A stretch of DNA of 64,000 nucleotides. It comes from Lacipirellula parvula. GTDB taxonomy: Bacteria > Planctomycetota > Planctomycetia > Pirellulales > Lacipirellulaceae. The stretch's first letter is position 1, and each line of letters starts with the position of its first letter. Below are positions 1 to 6,782 of this stretch, piece after piece. The notes below the pieces were generated by a model, which saw only the letters and a program-made list of their open reading frames with translations, had not been told where the DNA came from and searched no databases. Where the stretch lies: assembly GCF_009177095.1 (NCBI RefSeq), contig NZ_AP021861.1:1364001-1428000 (forward strand), given 5' to 3'. A program made the position numbers and the translations under genes.

Positions 1-458
1 GCCGCGAACTTTCCGCCAACGAACTCCGCCACAACAATGGTATCGCGATCGAAGATCGGCCATCGCGCGAGCGCAACGAATTCCGCGCTATCTCTCAGCA
101 GGCGTATGGTTATCGCACGCCCACTACCGAGCCGAAAGGTGAGCCCCAGCCGCACGCTATTGCATGGGCTGAAGACGCTCTTACGAGAGCGAGGTTCGCC
201 GGCAAGATGAGCGACGTAGCTATTGCGCAAAAGCAACTTGCCGCTGCGAGGGCCGGTGCGCCGCCCGCTAATCCCGCACACAACTACATGTTACCGGGCG
301 ACTCGGTTACGCGACTCACAGATATTCACGGTCGCGAACGCATCGCAATTCTTCGCCCTCGCGATGGCGAGAACCGTGTCATTCACTATTTCGACGCCGA
401 CACTGCACCGGCCGAAGTTGCAGCCCTTGCTACTAAGTTTGGAGAACCTACGAAGTGA
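1..458 (+). CDS. Phage-type hypothetical protein, 5' end outside window
   Basis: An open frame enters from the left edge (first full codon at base 3) and runs 151 residues to TGA at 456-458, so the start lies before the window. The visible part is charged and polar, then has an Ala-rich helix and a compact C-terminal domain. I do not recognise the family. It is the first of a chain of genes joined by 1-4 base stop/start overlaps up to the tape measure region, which is typical of phage structural operons. The ATG at 207 is in frame but is probably internal, because the frame upstream has the same coding character. Confidence 0.6.
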   Translation, partial: RELSANELRHNNGIAIEDRPSRERNEFRAISQQAYGYRTPTTEPKGEPQPHAIAWAEDALTRARFAGKMSDVAIAQKQLAAARAGAPPANPAHNYMLPGDSVTRLTDIHGRERIAILRPRDGENRVIHYFDADTAPAEVAALATKFGEPTK

Positions 459-688
459 CCAGTTCGCAAGCATTTGTCAGCCCACTTTCCGGTAGCCAGA
501 TCGGCTACGTCGAACAGATTTCCGGTGTGTCGTATCTCGCCGCAAACCCATCGAAGTCGGCGAGAGAAGCAGCACACCGGCAAGCCGTCGAAGCCTCGCT
601 GGCTCTCATCTTCCAACAAGACGGCGAGAGCATGCGGAGTCTTTCGCTCGTAGACCGTCAGAACCTTTACCGAGCGAGTCTGAACTAA
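455..688 (+). CDS. Small phage-type hypothetical protein
   Basis: This 77-residue protein starts at GTG 455, which overlaps the previous stop (GTGA), and its stop overlaps the next ATG (TAATG at 686-690). Such tight coupling implies translational linkage in one operon. It has a short N-terminal region followed by an amphipathic Ala/Gln-rich helical part (KSAREAAHRQAVEASLALIF). No family is recognised. Phage-operon membership is inferred from context and from the tape measure gene 2.7 kb downstream. Confidence 0.6.
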   Translation: MTSSQAFVSPLSGSQIGYVEQISGVSYLAANPSKSAREAAHRQAVEASLALIFQQDGESMRSLSLVDRQNLYRASLN

Positions 689-966
689 TGGGAAACCCAT
701 TCTTCTTTGCATCACATGCGCTTGACTCACGAAACTTCCTGAATCGCGAGGACATGTTCTTCGCGTTTCTTCTTCAGGTTTTTGCGGATGCTTACGATCT
801 GCTCCCGCAAGATGACCCCAGACGCGAATGGAAGTACCCAGACGATGCCGTAAGCGAAGTGTTTGCGAGGCTCAACGATTACCGTGACCGGCACTATCTC
901 ACCATTGAGAGAATTATGCATCGCTTCGGCGCTGGCGCTAAATACAGAGAGGTGTTGCCACGATGA
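688..966 (+). CDS. Small phage-type hypothetical protein
   Basis: This 92-residue protein starts at an ATG overlapping the previous TAA and ends in an ATGA overlap with the next gene. It is rich in aromatic and acidic residues (for example MFFAFLLQVFADAYDLLPQD) and is probably mostly helical. No conserved family is recognised. The consistent 1-4 base overlaps on both sides are the main evidence that it is real and part of the phage-like operon. Confidence 0.6.
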   Translation: MGNPFFFASHALDSRNFLNREDMFFAFLLQVFADAYDLLPQDDPRREWKYPDDAVSEVFARLNDYRDRHYLTIERIMHRFGAGAKYREVLPR

Positions 967-1238
967 ACCAACAAATTCTCTCGATGCCGCCCGAAGGAAC
1001 GCCGGAGTTCGCCGAACTCTGTAGGCGGCAAGACGCCATCTGCCGTGGAGTAGTCGGCGACCGCGCCGCACTCTTAGCAGATGGTGTTGGTCGCTATTAC
1101 GTCCCCGACCCGCCGACGCCGGTGGCTCGTCCGCGATTCACTCCAGAAGGCGTCGCCATCGTTGAACCGTCCATTTCTGTTAACTCACCAGCACGACCGG
1201 CGAAGCGTCGGCCTTGGTACCGGAGACTTTTCAAGTGA
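963..1238 (+). CDS. Small phage-type hypothetical protein
   Basis: This 91-residue protein starts at ATG 963 (ATGA overlap). Its N-terminal half contains a CRRQDAICRG segment and its C-terminal third is Pro/Arg-rich and basic (PAKRRPWYRRLFK), perhaps for nucleic-acid or membrane contact. No family is recognised. Its stop at 1236-1238 overlaps the GTG start of the next gene. Confidence 0.55.
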   Translation: MNQQILSMPPEGTPEFAELCRRQDAICRGVVGDRAALLADGVGRYYVPDPPTPVARPRFTPEGVAIVEPSISVNSPARPAKRRPWYRRLFK

Positions 1239-1507
1239 GATTCGAGACTACCAAAGTCCTGGTTGGCAGCGTGCCAACGCAACTCAGCATGATGGCGGCG
1301 CGCGAAGTGTGGGTACGACCATCACCAGAATGCGAAAGCATTCTGTATTTGTCCAACCGCCCGGACATCGGTGTGGATGGCTTCCCCATACCATCTGAGG
1401 GCATGCGCTTCGATGTAACGAAGAGCATGGATCACAACGTCACGTTCTACGTCGCGGCCGACAACGACTACGACGACAACCTTCTACACGTCCTGGTGCG
1501 AAGCTGA
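1235..1507 (+). CDS. Small phage-type hypothetical protein
   Basis: I place the start at GTG 1235 because it overlaps the previous stop (GTGA), matching the other junctions in this operon. A TTG at 1214 would give 97 instead of 90 residues. The protein looks like a compact beta-rich fold with alternating hydrophobics (REVWVRPSPECESILYLSNR) and an acidic stretch near the C-terminus (DNDYDDN). It may be a small virion or decoration protein, but that is only inference from position. Confidence 0.55.
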   Translation: MRFETTKVLVGSVPTQLSMMAAREVWVRPSPECESILYLSNRPDIGVDGFPIPSEGMRFDVTKSMDHNVTFYVAADNDYDDNLLHVLVRS

Positions 1508-1818
1508 TGACCTTGAGCAAACCTGCCCAAGTTCAAATCTTGGGCCATAACGTGGCGCAGATCACTGATACTAGCCAGCCACTCCCAGGCGTAGAGGCCG
1601 CGGTTGCCGCCGGCGCGCGCGGAGTCACCGTTCAGAGTCTCGACGTGGCAGGAGACCCACTCTGGATTGCACTGGACGGGTCTGATGCCGCCGTCGACTA
1701 CGCGATTCGCTTTGAGCCTCGCGGCGTGTGGATATGGTATCTCACCGATCTTGCGGCAGTTCGCGTCATTGCCACGCCGGGCAACTCGGCGAAGATCGGA
1801 GTTACATGGCTACGCTAA
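1507..1818 (+). CDS. Small phage-type protein, tandem paralogue A
   Basis: This 103-residue beta-rich protein overlaps its upstream neighbour by one base (TGATG). It shares the pattern T-x-S-Q-P-L-P-G-x-E-A-A-x-A-A-G-A-R-G-x-x-V-Q-x-L with the next gene, so the two arose by tandem duplication. The shared block lies at about residues 21-47. No named family is recognised. Its place upstream of a tape measure gene suggests a tail or virion accessory role. Confidence 0.6.
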   Translation: MTLSKPAQVQILGHNVAQITDTSQPLPGVEAAVAAGARGVTVQSLDVAGDPLWIALDGSDAAVDYAIRFEPRGVWIWYLTDLAAVRVIATPGNSAKIGVTWLR

Positions 1819-2105
1819 CGAAGGCAGCGGCCGTTACCGTGCTGTCTCACGCGACTGCCGTTGTAACGGCTAGCCAACCACTACCCGGAGCGGAGGCTGC
1901 GCATGCGGCGGGCGCTCGCGGTTTTTGGGTTCAGAATCTCGGTCTGGGTGAAGATGCGTGGCTTAATCTTGCGGGCGAAGCTGCCGTTGATTCGTCAGTC
2001 TTGGTCGAATGCTCGCCAATGGATGAGTTCATCATTCGCGACGTGCGAACTGCTCGCATCTTCGCTGCCAGCCCTGTTCTCGTATCAGTGAGCTATTTCC
2101 GATGA
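1806..2105 (+). CDS. Small phage-type protein, tandem paralogue B
   Basis: I choose ATG 1806 (99 residues), which overlaps the 3' end of paralogue A by 13 bases. The upstream in-frame ATG at 1728 would embed 26 residues in the other gene. It aligns with paralogue A over most of its length (SQPLPGAEAAHAAGARGFWV and following hydrophobic strands). The pair probably encodes two versions of one small structural protein. The stop overlaps the next gene's ATG. Confidence 0.6.
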   Translation: MATLTKAAAVTVLSHATAVVTASQPLPGAEAAHAAGARGFWVQNLGLGEDAWLNLAGEAAVDSSVLVECSPMDEFIIRDVRTARIFAASPVLVSVSYFR

Positions 2106-2608
2106 CACCAAAGAAAGGACGCGAAGACGAGTTCGCCGAGGTCCGTCAGCTCAAGGCGTCGGGAATGTCGAACGCGGAAATCTCACGACGGACAGGCGTC
2201 CCGCCCAACACGGTGACGCGCTGGTGTCCTGAGTACGTCAGGCATCGCGAACACCCGTATCGGAAAGACGAGATCATCGTCGACAACCCAGGCGACTCGC
2301 TACCTGAAATTCAGGTGTCCGAGGAAATGCTTGCCAAATTAATTGATGAGAAAACGCCCGCGCCCGTCATCATACAGATGGCTGTGCATGTCGCCAAACT
2401 TCGCAAGGAGTGGGAGGCCAGCCGCATTAGAGCCGGCGAGCTTCTGAGCAAAGAAGCCATCCAAAGATTCGGCATTGATCTTGTTGCAATCGTGACCAAG
2501 GAATTCCAGGACGTTCCCGACTGGGAAGAGCGAGCCGGCCGCATCGTTGCGTGGATTCAATCCTACCAGTACGGCAACACTCAGCGCGAGATTAACCGGT
2601 TCAAATGA
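2102..2608 (+). CDS. HTH-domain phage protein
   Basis: The N-terminal 45 residues form a resolvase/homeodomain-like helix-turn-helix (EVRQLKASGMSNAEISRRTG followed by VPPNTVTRWCPEYV). This is the kind found in terminase small subunits and in transposase or recombinase DNA-binding domains. The remaining ~120 residues are helical and charged, ending with a Trp- and Gln-rich segment. At 168 residues it fits a DNA-binding subunit. No large terminase is visible in the window, so the exact role is unclear. It is the last gene of the forward operon and is followed by a hairpin. Confidence 0.6.
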   Translation: MTPKKGREDEFAEVRQLKASGMSNAEISRRTGVPPNTVTRWCPEYVRHREHPYRKDEIIVDNPGDSLPEIQVSEEMLAKLIDEKTPAPVIIQMAVHVAKLRKEWEASRIRAGELLSKEAIQRFGIDLVAIVTKEFQDVPDWEERAGRIVAWIQSYQYGNTQREINRFK

Positions 2609-2611
2609 AAG

Positions 2612-2636
2612 ATGCCCCGCCGAAGCGGGGCATTTC
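2612..2636 (+). terminator. Hairpin terminator between convergent genes
   Basis: A perfect 9-bp stem (ATGCCCCGC / GCGGGGCAT) with a CGAA tetraloop lies 3 bases after the HTH gene stop and next to the stop of the convergent gene at 2639. The T-run is short. It could serve both directions. Confidence 0.7.
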
Positions 2637-2638
2637 CG

Positions 2639-3073
2639 TTAAGCAGCTAATGCCGCCGCCCGTTCTCGTATACCCATTTCCTCATCGAAGTCACTCTGGA
2701 TTTCCTGAATCCACTCACGGGAAATCTTGTCGGCTTCGGCCTGCCACTCGTCTCCGAGCCGGGATGCTTCTTGCATGTCTCCCCGCTCCCAGCATTCTTC
2801 CATTTTCTTGTAGAACCCAAATCGGTCGTCGGCTTCTCGTTCGACTCGATGGCGGAAGTTGCACGGAAGCGAGAGGTCGTAGTAGTCGAACTGCCTGACT
2901 CCCTTGATGCGAATGAAATCCTGGAAGTCCGTCTCCGGCGGCAACGTCGACAGCATGGCGAGGAATTGCTTCCAGCCTTTGGAGGACATGCGCTGCCGTG
3001 CTTTGCCGGTTAGCTCACGTAGGGCCGCCTGCCCTTGCTGGAATGTTGCGTACAGTGATTCTTTGTTGCTCAT
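2639..3073 (-). CDS. Hypothetical protein of reverse-strand cassette
   Basis: This 144-residue, mostly helical protein is highly charged and rich in Trp, Glu and Arg (for example FGFYKKMEECWERGDMQEAS). No family is recognised. It lies on the opposite strand to the phage genes on both sides. Its ATG (3071-3073) overlaps the TGA of a 57-residue gene immediately upstream on the same strand. The pair forms a compact inserted cassette, as expected for a phage moron or a regulatory unit. Confidence 0.55.
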   Translation of the reverse strand: MSNKESLYATFQQGQAALRELTGKARQRMSSKGWKQFLAMLSTLPPETDFQDFIRIKGVRQFDYYDLSLPCNFRHRVEREADDRFGFYKKMEECWERGDMQEASRLGDEWQAEADKISREWIQEIQSDFDEEMGIRERAAALAA

Positions 3074-3243
3074 GCTGCATTCTCCACGGTGTCAAATTCA
3101 GGAAACTCTTCATCCTCAAACGCATCGGCAAACGACGATGCGTGTTCCGCGATCGCCCGCAGATCAATGACGATGTCCTCAAAACAACGGGTTTGATCTC
3201 CGATCAGGCAGTTAATCTCGGTGCGAATCTTTTCGAGAGTCAT
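3070..3243 (-). CDS. 57-residue acidic protein, first gene of reverse cassette
   Basis: Reading the minus strand from ATG at 3243 gives a complete 57-residue acidic helical protein (begins MTLEKIRTEINCLIGD, ends TVENAA). It stops at a TGA (3070-3072) that overlaps the next gene's ATG. A good ribosome site (AGGAG) lies about 8 bases upstream of the start. This signal and the exact overlap make it a convincing gene despite its size. No function is recognised. Confidence 0.6.
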   Translation of the reverse strand: MTLEKIRTEINCLIGDQTRCFEDIVIDLRAIAEHASSFADAFEDEEFPEFDTVENAA

Positions 3244-3300
3244 GGGTGCGATCTCCTGGATGAGTGACGGAACACTACAAACATGCTAGCGCCGATGGTC

Positions 3301-3365
3301 GGCGCCAAGCGACTCTCAACAAAATTTCTACCGTCCAGGCGCCCGTTTATGGCGCCTTGGGCGCC
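3301..3365. promoter_or_regulatory. Cluster of four GGCGCC palindromes in a divergent intergenic region
   Basis: Between the reverse cassette and the tape measure gene, GGCGCC occurs at 3301, 3338, 3351 and 3360. Two of the copies continue as the direct repeat GGCGCCAA-(T)AGCGA. The spacing and position between divergent genes suggest operator sites, but no regulator can be assigned. Confidence 0.35.
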
Positions 3366-3379
3366 AATAGCGATAAATC

Positions 3380-5968
3380 ATGGAAATCATCAATAAACTA
3401 GGGTTCGACGCCTCGCAGGCGATTGCCGAACTCACCAAACTCGACAACGCCCTGCTGAACTTGCAGACCGCCTTGCAGAACACCGGTAAGACGGCGGGCC
3501 AGTTCGGCACCGCCAGTGCCAACATCGGTAAGCAACTGCAAAGGATCGGGGATTCGTCCACGACTGCCGCCAATCAGGTCGGACAGAACGTCCAACGCAT
3601 GACGACGAGCCTCGCGCTCTTGTCGCGCGTCGTGTTCACTCAGGCCATCGTGCGCGGCCTCAGTACGTTGCGAAACAGCTTCAAGGCGACGGCGAACGAC
3701 GCCGCTGACTTCCAGCGTTCGATCTCATTGATCCAGACGATTGATGACAGCCGACAATCGGCTGATGATCTCTCGAAGGCCGTTCGAGATTTGAGTAACG
3801 AGTTCAACATTCCGTTGCTTGAAGCGTCGGCGGGCGTCTATCAGGCCATCAGCAATCAAGTCGGCAGCGCCGCCGAGTCACTGGAATTCGCGGGAAAAAG
3901 TGCCGAGTTCGCCAAGGCAACGAATTCCTCACTGGCTAACAGTGTGGATTTGCTCTCCGGCGTCCTGAAGTCCTATAACTTGAACGTCTCCGAGACGGAC
4001 CGAATCAGCAGCGTTTTCTTCAAGACGATCGACTTGGGTCGTGTCGAAGCGAACGAGCTGGCGAACGCCTTCGGTCGTGTTGGTCCTCGCGCGAAGGACA
4101 TGGGGATTTCGACCGAAGAAACGGGCGCGGCCCTCGCTTCGCTTACCGTTCGTGGCCTCAAGACGAACGAAGCCATAACGCAGCTATCTGGAATCATGTC
4201 GGCATTGTCAAAGCCATCGGAAGCGATGAAGGAAGCCCTTCAGCGTCTAGGCGTCGACAGCGGCGAGGCTGCGATTCGTGCATTCGGACTGTTCGGGACG
4301 CTGGAACGGCTGAAGGGGGCGACAAGTGGAAGCGCAGCGGAAATGGCCAAGCTGTTCCCCAACGTCCGGGCGCTTGGCGGTGCAACCTCGTTGCTCGGCG
4401 ACGGCCTGAAGAGTGCAACGGCGAACCTTGCCGAAATGAATGCCGTCGGCCGGGACTTTGCTCACGGGCGGTACTTGCAGAGCATCGCAAATGATGGGGA
4501 GCGAGTCCGCAAGGAGTTCAACGAGATCAAGAACGTCTTCACTACGGAAATAGGCGGCGCACTCTTGGAATCGACGAAGCAATTCCTGGGTATGACGGAC
4601 GCCACTAGCAACCTAACGGATACAATCAAGTTCGCCACCCCGGCTGTGGGTAGCATCACTGCTGCTATCGGTCTCCTCATAGGACAACTCGCTGCCGCCA
4701 AGCTGGGTGCTGCGGGGTTGGCTACCGGTTTGGGAGCTTTGGCGCTCATCCCTGCCGCTATGGCAGGCGGCGAGCTAATCGGGGCGTCAATCAACGAGAC
4801 TCGAACCGAAGCGGCAATCGGTTCCATCAAAGCGCTGCACGACGCCAACGCGAAGGAAGTCGAGGATTTCCGAAAGGCGCAACAAAGCAAGGTAGACGCT
4901 GCTAACGCTGCCGATCAGGCTCGCGTCATCAGCGCTCGCACCGCAGCGGCACAGATTAGCGCCGCGCTGAGTGCGACGGAGATCGCTACCCAACTCGACT
5001 CCGATTCAGGGGTCACGGCATTGGAGGAAACGTTCGGCCGCCAAATCACGACAATGCGCGACTATGTCGCCGCGCTAGAAGTTGCCACGCAGAAGACGGC
5101 GGAATTCAGAACGCAGCAGGCCAATGCTGCCCTAGCTCAAAAGCAAACCGTGGAAATCCAGGAAGAGCTTGGGCACGCTCTGGATAGACTGGGCGACCGT
5201 GGCTTGACCGACGTTGCCGGGTTGGCGGTGTTCGGTGATGGCCTTCAGGCGGTGTCTCAGCTTCGCAACCAGATTCACGAATTAGCCAACAGCACGTCAG
5301 TCTCCGAAGAGCAGATGGAGTCGCTTCGGCAGCAGTTCCTGTCGTTCGTGCAATCCGTTGACTCTGCATCGGGCAAGCAGTTTTTCCTCGACGACGTACA
5401 GCAGTTGCAGCAAGCCTACCAATTGTTGCAGCAGTTGCAGCAGGCTCAGACTCAGAGTGTCGTCGATCCGAACCTTCCGATCTATCTGAGCAAGCTCGAA
5501 CAAACGCTCGCGCTTAACCCTGCTGGCCAATTCGGTCAGGCTACGCAGGCAATGAACCTAGCAGTTGGCCCGACAGCTGCAATTGCCGCGAACTGGGAAC
5601 GGGCAGCGGCAGCAGCAGAACGGGCTGCCCGAGCCGCTGCATCAGGTGGAGCGACGAACCAGGCGTTCGGCGGCATGATGCACCTGGCTGAAGGTGGCTT
5701 TGCTAGTCGTGGCGTCGACACGATCCCGGCGATGTTGTCGCCCGGTGAGTTCGTGGTGAACGCCCGATCGTCTCGGAAGTTCTTCTCTCAGCTTCAGGCA
5801 ATCAACGCTGGCCAGACGCCGAGCTTCCGTGAGAACGGCGGCAGTGTGACGAACGTTGGTGACACGACAATCAACGTCAATGGCGCTCGCGACCCGTCAG
5901 TCACGGGGAGCGAGGTCATCCGCCTGATCAATCGAACTCAGCGGCATGGCACCAATCGCATCCGCTAA
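3380..5968 (+). CDS. Phage tail tape measure protein, TP901 type
   Basis: At 862 residues it sets tail length and acts in genome delivery in tailed phages. Residues ~1-75 are heptad-like helices. Residues ~95-340 match the TP901 core layout (FQRSISLIQTIDDSRQSADD, then an SVDLLSGVLKSYNL-like block and TGAALASLTVRGLKTNEAIT). Near residue 425-470 is a Gly/Ala-rich hydrophobic stretch (two possible membrane segments). The C-terminal third is Gln-rich coiled coil, followed by a GGxxxFASRGVDTIPAMLSPGEFVV block often seen at the end of tape measure proteins. No Shine-Dalgarno is evident before ATG 3380. No other tail genes follow; a terminator sits directly downstream, so the element is partial or rearranged. 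Confidence 0.88.
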   Translation: MEIINKLGFDASQAIAELTKLDNALLNLQTALQNTGKTAGQFGTASANIGKQLQRIGDSSTTAANQVGQNVQRMTTSLALLSRVVFTQAIVRGLSTLRNSFKATANDAADFQRSISLIQTIDDSRQSADDLSKAVRDLSNEFNIPLLEASAGVYQAISNQVGSAAESLEFAGKSAEFAKATNSSLANSVDLLSGVLKSYNLNVSETDRISSVFFKTIDLGRVEANELANAFGRVGPRAKDMGISTEETGAALASLTVRGLKTNEAITQLSGIMSALSKPSEAMKEALQRLGVDSGEAAIRAFGLFGTLERLKGATSGSAAEMAKLFPNVRALGGATSLLGDGLKSATANLAEMNAVGRDFAHGRYLQSIANDGERVRKEFNEIKNVFTTEIGGALLESTKQFLGMTDATSNLTDTIKFATPAVGSITAAIGLLIGQLAAAKLGAAGLATGLGALALIPAAMAGGELIGASINETRTEAAIGSIKALHDANAKEVEDFRKAQQSKVDAANAADQARVISARTAAAQISAALSATEIATQLDSDSGVTALEETFGRQITTMRDYVAALEVATQKTAEFRTQQANAALAQKQTVEIQEELGHALDRLGDRGLTDVAGLAVFGDGLQAVSQLRNQIHELANSTSVSEEQMESLRQQFLSFVQSVDSASGKQFFLDDVQQLQQAYQLLQQLQQAQTQSVVDPNLPIYLSKLEQTLALNPAGQFGQATQAMNLAVGPTAAIAANWERAAAAAERAARAAASGGATNQAFGGMMHLAEGGFASRGVDTIPAMLSPGEFVVNARSSRKFFSQLQAINAGQTPSFRENGGSVTNVGDTTINVNGARDPSVTGSEVIRLINRTQRHGTNRIR

Positions 5969-5975
5969 ACGACAA

Positions 5976-6010
5976 GGCCCGGTAGCAATTGCTACCGGGC
6001 CGTTTTGTTT
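5976..6010 (+). terminator. Strong intrinsic terminator of the tape measure gene
   Basis: A perfect 11-bp stem (GGCCCGGTAGC / GCTACCGGGCC) with an AATT loop is followed by GTTTTGTTT, 7 bases after the tape measure stop. Confidence 0.9.
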
Positions 6011-6070
6011 CAACTAGGTCGCGACAGCCCTGTCAGCTAGGATTGAGTGCTGGCAGTGCTGGAATGCTTA

Positions 6071-6119
6071 TTGTCGGCAAACTGGGTCCAGTATATTGCG
6101 TTTCCGTAACGCATGCGTT
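6071..6119 (+). promoter_or_regulatory. Possible promoter and 12-bp palindrome before the cargo genes
   Basis: TTGTCG (6071) and TATATT (6092) resemble -35/-10 boxes with a short 15-base spacer. A perfect 12-bp palindrome AACGCATGCGTT follows at 6108-6119, just before the ribosome site of the 6150 gene. It could be an operator. This is inference only. Confidence 0.35.
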
Positions 6120-6149
6120 TACAATCCTGACCAGGGTAAGGAGACACAA

Positions 6150-6776
6150 ATGGTTCGTACATTGTTAGTTACTGTCGTCGGACTATTCGTATCGGCGACG
6201 GCCGCAGCAGAAGAGATTCCGCTCAAGAGTATCTGGGCGCTGGATATGCCCGGCACGCAGGACATTCGCAAATTAGACCCACCGCGCGAAAAGCAGCCTG
6301 AGTCGGTCCAAGAGTTCATTAAGAGCAGCTTGGTTGAACGAACGGCGCAGACGCTCAATTCCGACAAGCTAACACGAAATGGCGGCACTGGGCGGGGGTT
6401 TGTTGTCGCTGCAACTGGGGTTGAGGCACTAAAGCAATCCCATGACGTGTTAGCAAAAGAAGCGGAACGAGTTGATTCCGTCCCCGCAGGCGAAGAATTG
6501 TCATTGGTTTTTTACTCGTATTCCAGTGGGCAGTACGTCCACTTGGAACAAGTCGAACGCGATGGCGAAACTATCACCGTCAAGTACAGAAACGTACCGC
6601 ACCGCACATTGGATATGAGCCCTCATATTGCCTTGATACCACTTGGCGAACTATCTGCCGGCAAATATCGCGTGAAAGTCGAAGAGCTACCCCCGAAAGA
6701 GAAAACGGACACCCCACAAAAAACGCGGCATGTCGTGTGCGATTCGTTTTCTTTTGTTGTCTCGAAAACGGAGTAG
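6150..6776 (+). CDS. Secreted hypothetical protein
   Basis: I choose ATG 6150 because AAGGAG lies 7 bases upstream and a typical signal peptide follows (MVRTLLVTVVGLFVSATAAA). The mature ~190 residues are hydrophilic with a beta-rich C-terminal half. No family is recognised. It lies 6 bases upstream of the S8-type protease gene, so the two are probably co-transcribed. One possibility is a chaperone, inhibitor or substrate partner of the protease, but nothing in the sequence proves this. Base composition here is lower in GC than in the chromosome to the right. Confidence 0.6.
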   Translation: MVRTLLVTVVGLFVSATAAAEEIPLKSIWALDMPGTQDIRKLDPPREKQPESVQEFIKSSLVERTAQTLNSDKLTRNGGTGRGFVVAATGVEALKQSHDVLAKEAERVDSVPAGEELSLVFYSYSSGQYVHLEQVERDGETITVKYRNVPHRTLDMSPHIALIPLGELSAGKYRVKVEELPPKEKTDTPQKTRHVVCDSFSFVVSKTE

Positions 6777-6782
6777 AGAAGG

